Below, one piece after another: positions 1 through 5,215 of a stretch of 5,215 nt of DNA (position 1 is the first letter of the stretch; each line of letters begins with the position of its first letter). Origin of the DNA: Candidatus Aminicenantota bacterium (lineage in GTDB: Bacteria > Acidobacteriota > Aminicenantia > JAMOAD01). The stretch spans positions 1 through 5,215 of the forward strand of contig JALXDT010000204.1 in NCBI GenBank assembly GCA_027070475.1, given 5' to 3'. A model generated the notes under the pieces. It saw only the letters and a program-made list of their open reading frames with translations, was not told the DNA's origin and did not search any database. The position numbers were made by a program, and so were the translations under genes.

Positions 1-95
1 TGTTGTACCTGATTACCCAGCCAATCAGGAGATGCAAATATACGGTAAATAACAAAACTAAAAAATAATAAATTTAATATAAATGTAAAAGTCAT
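1..95 (-). CDS. Possible 5' end of a leftward gene with a hydrophobic N-terminus (partial, alternative)
   Basis: On the - strand an ATG at 95-93 opens a frame that runs off the left edge (31 codons). It begins MTFTFILNLLFFSFVIYRIF and continues ASPDWLGNQVQ, which looks like a signal peptide or membrane anchor followed by a polar segment. There is no clear Shine-Dalgarno upstream. A weak promoter could be read on the - strand (TTGAAA at 175-170, TAAAGT at 152-147, 17-bp spacer). An A-rich + strand always gives Phe/Leu-rich - strand translations, so the hydrophobic look is weak evidence. It competes with the + strand reading of the same bases. Confidence 0.22.
   Translation of the reverse strand, partial: MTFTFILNLLFFSFVIYRIFASPDWLGNQVQ
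2..52 (+). CDS. Possible 3' end of an upstream gene (partial, alternative to the - strand ORF)
   Basis: Reading from base 2, 16 codons are open and end in TAA at 50-52; the tail would read VVPDYPANQEMQIYGK. The first 50 bases are visibly richer in G and C than the 250 that follow, which suggests that some coding sequence ends near here. I do not recognise the tail and cannot assign a function. A - strand reading of the same bases is about equally protein-like, so at most one of the two is real. Confidence 0.3.
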   Translation, partial: VVPDYPANQEMQIYGK

Positions 96-312
96 TAAAC
101 GACAAATATAAAACTAAGGTAACAAATTTCTTGTATATATTAAGTAACTTTATTCAATGAGACAATTATTTTCAAATGAGTGTGAAATGAAAATATTTTT
201 TTTATTTTGATTAAAATATTCGTTTCTGTATGATTTTTAGGGGGTATATCGAATATTTGATGAAAACTCTTTTTTCTGGTAAAATTTGCCATTCCACAAA
301 TGACTATTTATA
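53..312. other. AT-rich intergenic region
   Basis: About 260 bases with stops in all + frames and no convincing gene. Its visible content is two sigma70-like promoter candidates (207-234 and 286-314), a 9-bp inverted repeat (214-222 and 250-258) and runs of A or T. I see no tRNA, no riboswitch-like fold and no terminator hairpin followed by a U tract. Confidence 0.6.
207..234 (+). promoter_or_regulatory. Candidate sigma70 promoter for the peptidase-efp unit
   Basis: TTGATT at 207-212 (4 of 6 to consensus) and TATGAT at 229-234 (5 of 6) are separated by 16 bp. Initiation would fall near the G run at 240-244, leaving about 70 nt of leader before the ATG at 313. This promoter is compatible with that start codon, unlike the stronger-looking one at 286-314. 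Such matches are common by chance in AT-rich DNA. Confidence 0.35.
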
Positions 313-314
313 AT
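286..314 (+). promoter_or_regulatory. Near-consensus sigma70 promoter overlapping the first start codon
   Basis: TTGCCA at 286-291 (5 of 6) is followed, after exactly 17 bp, by a perfect TATAAT at 309-314. The -10 box overlaps the ATG at 313-315, so a transcript starting 6-9 bases downstream would lack that start codon. It could serve efp, or the start of the first gene could be mis-called, or the match could be chance. Confidence 0.4.
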
Positions 315-1446
315 GAAAGGAAGGAAAAACAAGCCATTAAATGTTTTTTTTATCTTTATTTTTTTTGTTAGCACAACTATTTCCTTCTCCTATTTAGTAA
401 GAAATTACTATACAATTGATGAAATAATAAAAATTGTTGAAAAATATAGCAAACATAAATTTAACACAAAGCCAATTATAAGATTTCTCGGAGAAAAAGA
501 ATTTTCAAAGAAGATAAACAGTATACTAAAAAGGGATTATCCCAATGAAAAGATCCTAAAAGAGTGCCTTTTTTTACATGCATTCAAACTAATGAAAAAG
601 GATGTAAGTTTATTAAATATTAAAAGAAATATTTACTTTAAAAATGTTGCGGGTTTTTATGATGAAGGGGGGAAAAGCAATGAGATCTTTATTAAGGGAA
701 AACCAAAGAATAAATTCAGTAAGATGGAGGCTATGCTTCTGTTTCATGAACTCTGGCATCTAATTCAAAAAAACAGAATAAATTTTGAAAAAAATATCCC
801 TGATACAATAGAATATGATGACAGAAAGCTTGCAATACTCTCAATGTTAGAGGGAGATGCAATAAGATTTATGGAAGAAGTTACAAATATTAAACTTGCT
901 ATAGACAATCCTGATATCAGCATAGAGGAGGTTTTATCCTTGTCCGGTGATAATATTATAAAAACATCACCAAGGATTATCAGAGAAGAATTAATTTTCC
1001 CCTATCTTTATGGTACCAGGTTTGTAAAATATTTTGAAAAAAGAGGTAAAAAAGCTGAAATTTACAAAATTCCACCTACCTCCTCATATGAAATCATTTT
1101 TCCTTCCTCCTACCCTTTGAAGTTAAAGGACAAAACTTTACCCCATGATAAATTTTTAAGCGGGAGGGTCGGAATCTTTTTTATAAACATAATCCTGAAT
1201 AGAGATAGAACCAACTTAAACTATTTGAGAGGGTGGAAAAGTGATTTTTATTATATTGCATACAATAAAAAGAGTAAAAAATATTCTCTAAACTGGGAGA
1301 TAAATTTTGAAGGTCTTATGATAAAAAAAATAGAAAAACTCTTAAAAAAACGTTTCCCTGAAGCTAAGGTAAAAATTATAAATAACAAAAAAATTAAGTT
1401 TTTTAAGGAGGGTTATTATGGATGTAATCACTGCCACACAGATTAA
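313..1446 (+). CDS. Membrane-anchored HExxH putative zinc metallopeptidase
   Basis: A 377-residue protein with a basic N-terminus and a hydrophobic segment at about residues 11-29. No signal-peptidase or lipobox site is evident, so it is probably a membrane anchor with the rest outside the cytoplasm. An HELWH motif supplies H145, E146 and H149, and a downstream LEGDA (E180) is a plausible third zinc ligand, giving a gluzincin-like arrangement. Around these lie AGFYDE (113-118), FPYLYG (229-234) and a PPTSSYE segment (254-260). They match my recollection of a poorly characterised family with the order GFYD, HELxHxxQ, EGDA, PYxxG and PPxSSEQ. The substrate is unknown. ATG 313 is the only reasonable start: an in-frame stop lies at 301-303 and the next in-frame ATG is codon 93. 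It has no clear Shine-Dalgarno. The 3' end overlaps efp by 29 bp, so the two are probably co-transcribed. Catalysis is inferred, not shown. Confidence 0.75.
   Translation: MKGRKNKPLNVFFIFIFFVSTTISFSYLVRNYYTIDEIIKIVEKYSKHKFNTKPIIRFLGEKEFSKKINSILKRDYPNEKILKECLFLHAFKLMKKDVSLLNIKRNIYFKNVAGFYDEGGKSNEIFIKGKPKNKFSKMEAMLLFHELWHLIQKNRINFEKNIPDTIEYDDRKLAILSMLEGDAIRFMEEVTNIKLAIDNPDISIEEVLSLSGDNIIKTSPRIIREELIFPYLYGTRFVKYFEKRGKKAEIYKIPPTSSYEIIFPSSYPLKLKDKTLPHDKFLSGRVGIFFINIILNRDRTNLNYLRGWKSDFYYIAYNKKSKKYSLNWEINFEGLMIKKIEKLLKKRFPEAKVKIINNKKIKFFKEGYYGCNHCHTD
1405..1412 (+). promoter_or_regulatory. Strong ribosome binding site for efp inside the peptidase gene
   Basis: AAGGAGGG lies five bases before the ATG at 1418. 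It fixes the efp start and shows that efp translation initiates within the last codons of the preceding gene, favouring translational coupling. Confidence 0.85.
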
Positions 1447-1987
1447 AAAAGGTGCCATTATCAGATATGATGGTAAACTTTACAGGGTAATGGATGTTCA
1501 TCATCATACCCAGGGAAGACAAGCCGGGTATATTTTAACAAAACTAAGAAACCTGAGCGATGGCACCCAAAAAGAGGTTAAATTCAGCTCCTCTGATAGA
1601 ATTGAAAGAGAGTATGTTGATAAAGTGGAGCTTGAATATCTCTATGAAGATGGACATTTTTATGTTTTTATGAACACTTCAAACTATGAACAATATCACA
1701 TTGAAGAAGCCTTGATTGAGGATATGAAATACTATTTAATTCCAAATGCTGTTTTCTACGGACTATTAATTTCAGATAAGATTGTGGGAATTGAACCTCC
1801 TAAAAGCCTTGAGTTGAAAGTAGTTGAAACAGAACCCAATTTAAAAGGGGCTACAGCACAAACCTCTAACAAACCTGCAATTCTTGAAACAGGATTAAAG
1901 ATATCGGTTCCTTTTTTTATTGAAGTTGGTGATATTGTTAGAATAGACCCTTCAACTAATAAATATCTTGAAAGGGTAAAAAAATAG
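1418..1987 (+). CDS. efp: Translation elongation factor P
   Basis: At 189 residues this is the usual length for EF-P, a cytoplasmic tRNA-shaped protein that binds beside the P-site tRNA and promotes peptide-bond formation at proline runs. The N-terminal KOW-like domain (about 1-65) has the typical KKGAIIRYDGKLYRV start and the TKLRNLSDGT strand. The middle OB domain (about 66-130) contains LEYLYEDGHFYVFMN and the EQYHI segment. The C-terminal OB domain (about 131-189) ends with GDIVRIDPSTNKYLERV. The loop at residues 28-36 reads HHHTQGRQA. The residue aligned to the modified E. coli Lys34 is therefore Arg34, and the usual Pro of the PGK tip is Gln32. Arg at the tip is known from rhamnosylated EF-Ps, but no EarP-type enzyme is in this window. 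The start is set by AAGGAGGG five bases upstream. The gene overlaps the peptidase gene by 29 bp and precedes an EF-G gene by 60 bp, a translation-related pairing. Confidence 0.95.
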   Translation: MDVITATQIKKGAIIRYDGKLYRVMDVHHHTQGRQAGYILTKLRNLSDGTQKEVKFSSSDRIEREYVDKVELEYLYEDGHFYVFMNTSNYEQYHIEEALIEDMKYYLIPNAVFYGLLISDKIVGIEPPKSLELKVVETEPNLKGATAQTSNKPAILETGLKISVPFFIEVGDIVRIDPSTNKYLERVKK

Positions 1988-1992
1988 CTTTC

Positions 1993-2021
1993 TTGAAATT
2001 AAGATTAAAATTTAGTAATAT
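1993..2021 (+). promoter_or_regulatory. Possible weak promoter between efp and the EF-G gene
   Basis: TTGAAA at 1993-1998 (5 of 6) and TAATAT at 2016-2021 (4 of 6) are spaced by 17 bp; TATTAT at 2019-2024 is an alternative -10 with a long spacer. It could give the EF-G gene its own transcript in addition to read-through from efp. The 60-bp gap has no terminator-like hairpin. Confidence 0.3.
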
Positions 2022-2047
2022 TATGGACAAAATTTGAGGAGGAACAG

Positions 2048-4141
2048 ATGAAAGAGTACAAGAGCAACCAAATAAGGAATATTGCTGTCATTGGACACGG
2101 TAATTCTGGTAAAACAAGCCTTGTTTCCGCTTTTCTATTCAATGCAGGAGTGGTAAACAGGCTTACAAAAGTTGAACAGGGAAATACTATAACTGATTTT
2201 GACCAGGAGGAAATCGAGAGAAAAATTTCAATATACACAGGTCCAGCTTTTCTTGAATGGAATGGTGTAAAGATTAATATACTTGACACTCCTGGATATG
2301 GAAACTTTTTATGGGATTCTCAAGCAGCTCTAAGAGTTGTAGAAGGGGCACTTGTTATGGTTGATGCAACAGCTGGTGTGGAAGTTCAGACAGAAAAGGT
2401 ATGGAGATTTGCCAATGAATATGAGGTATCAAGAATTTTGGTTGTAAATAAGATAGATAGAGAAAGAGCAAGTTTTGATAATGCTGCGGAAAGTATCCAC
2501 GAAGTATTCGGTAGAGGGGCTGTTCCCATTCAATTACCCATCGGAGAAGAAGCTAATTTTAAAGGTGTAATAGACCTCATTAAAATGAAGGCTTATATAT
2601 ATAAAAATGATGAAAGCGGACAATTTGAAGAGACTGATATACCTGCAGAACTAAAAGAAAAAGCTGAAGAGAAGAGAATGGAAATGGTTGAGATGGTCGC
2701 AGAACAGGATGAGGAAATTATGGAAAAATATCTTGAAGAGGGAGAATTAAGTGAAGATGACCTTATAAAAGGATTAAAAGAGGGAGTGAAAAACAGAGAA
2801 CTTTTTCCGATTGTGGTAGCATGTGCTGCCTCTAATATGGGAACTCAGCAGATACTTGATACTATAGTTTCACTTATTCCAAATCCAGTCGAAAAGGGAG
2901 AGGTCAAGGCAACTTTAAATGGAGAAGAAATCACTATAAAACCTCTTGAAAATGAGCCTTTTTCAGCTCTTGTATTCAAAACAATCTCTGATCCTTATGC
3001 AGGAAGAATAAATCTTATGAGAGTTTACTCGGGCACTCTTAAAGCTGACACTACTGTGAAAAACACAACAAAAGGGGTAGATGAAAAGATAGCAAACCTT
3101 GTTTATCTTCAGGGAAAACAGCAAACTCCTGTTGATAAAGTTTATGCGGGAGATATTGTTGCAACATTAAAATTAAAAGAAACTCTTACATCTGACACAC
3201 TTGCAGCTCCGGAAAGACCTGTTATTTTCGAACCCATTAAATTCCCTGAGGCATCAATCTCCTTTGCACTTGAACCTAAAACAAGACAGGATGAAGACAA
3301 ACTTTCCACCGCTTTGACAAGGATTGCGGAAGAGGATCCCACAGTTAAGTTTAGAAGAGATGTTCAAACAAAAGAATTGGTAATATCAGGAAACGGACAA
3401 TTGCACATAGAGATAATTGTTTCAAGGCTTAAGAGAAGATTTAATGTGGATGTTGTTTTAAAACCTCCTAAAATCCCTTATCTTGAAACAATCAAAGGTA
3501 AAGCTGATGTAGAGGCAAAGTATAAAAAACAGACAGGAGGAAGAGGTCAGTATGGACATGTTAAGATAAAATTAGAGCCACTTCCAAGGGGGAAAGATTT
3601 TGAATTTAAAGATGAAATCTTCGGAGGAGCTATTCCTAAAAACTACATACCCTCCGTTGAAAAGGGTATTCAGGAAGCAAGACAAAAAGGAGTAGTCGCA
3701 GGATATCCAACAGTTGATTTCAGAGTAATACTTTATGATGGTTCATACCATGAAGTTGATTCTTCTGACATGGCATTTAAGATAGCTGCCTCTATGGCTT
3801 TCAAGAAAGGTGTAAAGGATGCCAAGCCAACCATTCTTGAACCAATAATGAATGTGGAAATATCAGCTCCTGAAGAATATTTAGGAGATATTATGGGAAA
3901 TCTGAATGGAAGAAGGGGAAAACCTCTTGGAACAGAGCAGAGAGGGAAAATGAGCATAATAAAGGCTCAGGTTCCTCTTGCTGAGATGCTCGATTTTGAG
4001 CCTGCTTTAACATCTATAACCGGAGGAAGAGGTTCATATACAATGGAATTTTCCCACTATGAGGAAGTTCCTGCGCAGATTCAACAAAAGATTATAGAGC
4101 AAGCAAAGAAAGAGGGCAGAATTAAAGAAGAAGAGGAATAA
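2048..4141 (+). CDS. Elongation factor G, divergent EF-G2-like paralogue
   Basis: A full-length 697-residue EF-G-type translational GTPase. The G domain carries G1 GHGNSGKT (16-23), a switch I segment ERKISIYT (57-64), G3 DTPGYGNF (80-87), G4 NKID (134-137) and a CAASNMG segment (259-265) as G5. Domain II covers roughly 295-400. Domain III has EPKTRQDEDKLSTAL (409-423) and SGNGQLHIE (447-455). Domain IV has GGRGQYGHVKI (497-507) and the tip DGSYHEVDSSDMAFK (564-578), where H568 matches the conserved tip histidine. Domain V ends with TGGRGSYTMEF (658-668). Domain IV favours a translocase or recycling role on the ribosome rather than tetracycline-type protection. Canonical EF-G has RGIT in switch I and DTPGH in G3; here they are RKIS and DTPGY, features I associate with EF-G2-like proteins, so I do not call it fusA. 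GAGGAGG at 2036-2042, five bases upstream, fixes the start. The C-terminus is a highly charged KEEEE tail. Confidence 0.92.
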   Translation: MKEYKSNQIRNIAVIGHGNSGKTSLVSAFLFNAGVVNRLTKVEQGNTITDFDQEEIERKISIYTGPAFLEWNGVKINILDTPGYGNFLWDSQAALRVVEGALVMVDATAGVEVQTEKVWRFANEYEVSRILVVNKIDRERASFDNAAESIHEVFGRGAVPIQLPIGEEANFKGVIDLIKMKAYIYKNDESGQFEETDIPAELKEKAEEKRMEMVEMVAEQDEEIMEKYLEEGELSEDDLIKGLKEGVKNRELFPIVVACAASNMGTQQILDTIVSLIPNPVEKGEVKATLNGEEITIKPLENEPFSALVFKTISDPYAGRINLMRVYSGTLKADTTVKNTTKGVDEKIANLVYLQGKQQTPVDKVYAGDIVATLKLKETLTSDTLAAPERPVIFEPIKFPEASISFALEPKTRQDEDKLSTALTRIAEEDPTVKFRRDVQTKELVISGNGQLHIEIIVSRLKRRFNVDVVLKPPKIPYLETIKGKADVEAKYKKQTGGRGQYGHVKIKLEPLPRGKDFEFKDEIFGGAIPKNYIPSVEKGIQEARQKGVVAGYPTVDFRVILYDGSYHEVDSSDMAFKIAASMAFKKGVKDAKPTILEPIMNVEISAPEEYLGDIMGNLNGRRGKPLGTEQRGKMSIIKAQVPLAEMLDFEPALTSITGGRGSYTMEFSHYEEVPAQIQQKIIEQAKKEGRIKEEEE

Positions 4142-4238
4142 ATTTTTTAATTAATAAATACTGGATTCTTTAATTTAATCCTTGACATAAAACTTTTAAT
4201 ATATTAATTTTATATTAATTAATAAAAAAGGAGAGGAT
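4142..4238. other. AT-rich intergenic region between the EF-G gene and purC
   Basis: This 97-bp gap holds a weak inverted repeat (GGATT at 4163-4167, AATCC at 4177-4181) directly before the TTGACA box, and a tandem ATATTAATT (4201-4209 and 4212-4220) with an 11-bp period around the presumed -10. No strong intrinsic terminator is visible after the EF-G stop, and the inverted repeat is not followed by a U tract. Confidence 0.5.
4182..4210 (+). promoter_or_regulatory. Probable promoter of purC
   Basis: A perfect TTGACA at 4182-4187 is followed after 17 bp by TAATTT at 4205-4210, a weak -10. Other TA-rich hexamers nearby (for example ATTAAT at 4203-4208) could serve instead. The leader would be only about 20-25 nt, ending in the purC ribosome site. 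The exact -10 is uncertain, but the consensus -35 in a 97-bp gap makes a separate start for purC and the next gene likely. Confidence 0.5.
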
Positions 4239-5126
4239 ATGTTAGTCGAAAAGACAGATTTAAAAGGGATTAATTTCCTAAAGAGAGGAAAGGTCAGAGA
4301 CATTTATGATTTAGGAGATTCTCTCTTGTTAATTTCTACCGATCGAATCTCTGCCTTTGATTTTGTCCTACCATCTCTTATCCCCTGTAAGGGAAAAGTT
4401 TTAAATTCCATTTCGGTTTTCTGGTTTCAAAAATTCAAAGATGAAGTTGAAAACCATCTTATTTACCACAAAATTGAAGATTTCCCCGAGGAATTGAAAA
4501 AATATAAAGAAATACTTGAAGGAAGATCTGTAATCGTTAAGAAATTAAATCCAATACCATTTGAGATTATTGTTAGAGGTTATATTACCGGTTCAGGCTG
4601 GAAATCTTACAAAGAAAGCGGGCAAATTTCTGGAATTAAACTTCCTGAAGGTTTAAAAGAGAGCGATAAATTTCCAGAACCTCTTTTTACTCCAACAACA
4701 AAAGCTGAGGAAGGACATGATTTACCTGTAACAAAAGAGGAAATGGCAAATAAAATAGGGAAAGAGTTAACAGATCTTTTAGAAGAAACAGCAATCAATA
4801 TTTACAAAAAGGCAGCTGAATACGCCCTCAAAAAAGGAATAATAATAGCTGACACAAAATTTGAGTTTGCAGAAAAGGATGGTAAGTTAATTTTAATAGA
4901 TGAGGTTTTGACTCCTGATTCATCAAGGTTCTGGCCACTTAAAGATTATGAACCTGGTAGATCCCAGAAGAGCTTTGACAAACAATTCGTTAGAAATTAT
5001 TTATTATCTTCTGACTGGGACAGAAAAACAACCCCTCCACCACTACCGGAAGATATAGTTCAAAAAACATCTTCTCTCTACCAGCAGATATACGAACTTT
5101 TAACAGAAGAAAAGATTAACTGTTAA
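4239..5126 (+). CDS. purC: Phosphoribosylaminoimidazole-succinocarboxamide (SAICAR) synthase
   Basis: A 295-residue enzyme of de novo purine synthesis that joins CAIR and aspartate using ATP to give SAICAR, in the cytoplasm. The family motifs appear in order: GKVRDIYD (17-24) at the nucleotide-binding loop, STDRISAFD (33-41), RGYITGSGWKSY (113-124), FTPTTKAEEGHD (150-161), IIADTKFEF (202-210), DEVLTPDSSRFW (221-232) and SFDKQFVRNYL (245-255). The length and the C-terminal extension fit the longer, about 300-residue class found in many bacteria and yeast rather than the roughly 240-residue E. coli type. The start is supported by GGAG at 4230-4233, five bases before ATG. No key residue appears missing. 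The cvpA-like gene follows after one base, probably in the same transcript. No purine riboswitch or clear PurR-type operator is visible upstream. Confidence 0.96.
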   Translation: MLVEKTDLKGINFLKRGKVRDIYDLGDSLLLISTDRISAFDFVLPSLIPCKGKVLNSISVFWFQKFKDEVENHLIYHKIEDFPEELKKYKEILEGRSVIVKKLNPIPFEIIVRGYITGSGWKSYKESGQISGIKLPEGLKESDKFPEPLFTPTTKAEEGHDLPVTKEEMANKIGKELTDLLEETAINIYKKAAEYALKKGIIIADTKFEFAEKDGKLILIDEVLTPDSSRFWPLKDYEPGRSQKSFDKQFVRNYLLSSDWDRKTTPPPLPEDIVQKTSSLYQQIYELLTEEKINC

Positions 5127-5127
5127 A

Positions 5128-5215
5128 ATGACGGCCCTTGACTATACATTAATAGCTATAGTTTCCTTTTTTGTTTTAATGGGACTTCTAAATGGATTTA
5201 TTTCAAGCGTAATCT
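5128..5215 (+). CDS. Probable CvpA-family membrane protein (5' part only)
   Basis: ATG at 5128 lies one base after the purC stop and opens a frame that continues past the window edge (29 complete codons). The start, MTALDYTLIAIVSFFVLMGL followed by LNGFISSVI, has the CvpA-family pattern: a short LD-containing head, a hydrophobic helix (about residues 7-21), then a small-residue GF turn. CvpA proteins are inner-membrane proteins with several helices, first named for colicin V production. In E. coli cvpA sits directly before purF, so linkage to a purine gene fits. No strong Shine-Dalgarno is visible; with the purC stop adjacent, translation is probably coupled. An in-frame stop at 5101-5103 limits any earlier start. 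The call rests on only 29 residues. Confidence 0.6.
   Translation, partial: MTALDYTLIAIVSFFVLMGLLNGFISSVI

Noticed and set aside
1970..1992. GAAAG/CTTTC inverted repeat around the efp stop as a terminator
   Set aside because: Arms of only five bases, a long A-rich loop and no following U tract.
2005..2289. 94-codon open frame on the - strand
   Set aside because: It lies antisense to the G domain of EF-G, whose motifs are unmistakable, and has no recognisable motif of its own.
3142..3342. 66-codon open frame on the - strand
   Set aside because: Ser-rich antisense shadow of EF-G domains II and III.
3733..3957. 74-codon open frame on the - strand
   Set aside because: Antisense shadow of conserved EF-G domains IV and V.
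4163..4181. GGATT/AATCC hairpin as an intrinsic terminator of the EF-G gene
   Set aside because: The stem is only five pairs and is followed by TTGACA rather than a U run; more likely promoter-proximal or chance.
4607..4798. 63-codon open frame on the - strand
   Set aside because: Antisense to the purC substrate-binding motifs; no independent support.
5138..5160. TTGACT followed by TA-rich sequence as a promoter
   Set aside because: It lies within the first codons of the cvpA-like gene and has no well-spaced -10; the codons explain it.
1..5215. CRISPR array, insertion sequence, tRNA or rRNA, toxin-antitoxin pair
   Set aside because: No regularly spaced repeats, transposase motifs, cloverleaf-like sequences or paired small ORFs were seen on either strand.

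Overview
The window is strongly AT-rich bacterial DNA. All confidently called genes are on the + strand: an exported zinc-peptidase-like protein, translation elongation factor P (efp), a second-type elongation factor G, SAICAR synthetase (purC), and the first 29 codons of a probable CvpA-family membrane protein that runs off the right edge. Shine-Dalgarno sequences are strong (GGAG or GAGGAGG) ahead of efp, the EF-G gene and purC. The EF-G resembles the divergent EF-G2-like paralogues that I associate with Acidobacteriota and neighbouring phyla. The peptidase family is also one I associate with such bacteria. A low-GC, possibly thermophilic, member of that part of the tree is therefore a guess, not a conclusion.

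Layout. Positions 1-312 are mostly non-coding and very AT-rich. The first ~50-95 bases may hold the edge of an upstream gene, either the 3' end of a + strand gene or the 5' end of a - strand gene; the sequence does not decide which. Two sigma70-like promoter candidates lie in front of the first complete gene. The peptidase gene (313-1446) overlaps efp (1418-1987) by 29 bp in another frame, so the two are probably co-transcribed. A 60-bp gap with a possible weak promoter leads to the EF-G gene (2048-4141). A 97-bp gap containing a consensus TTGACA box leads to purC (4239-5126). The cvpA-like gene starts one base after the purC stop.

Functionally this is mainly housekeeping: EF-P relieves ribosome stalling at proline runs, EF-G-type GTPases act in translocation or recycling, and PurC makes SAICAR in purine synthesis. 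The points most worth a second look are small departures inside these familiar proteins. The EF-P loop tip carries Arg with a Gln two residues before it, where the usual form is Pro-Gly-Lys. The EF-G has Tyr in place of the catalytic His of the DTPGH motif. The peptidase is tightly coupled to efp. I see no CRISPR array, mobile element, tRNA or rRNA, and no convincing undescribed system.
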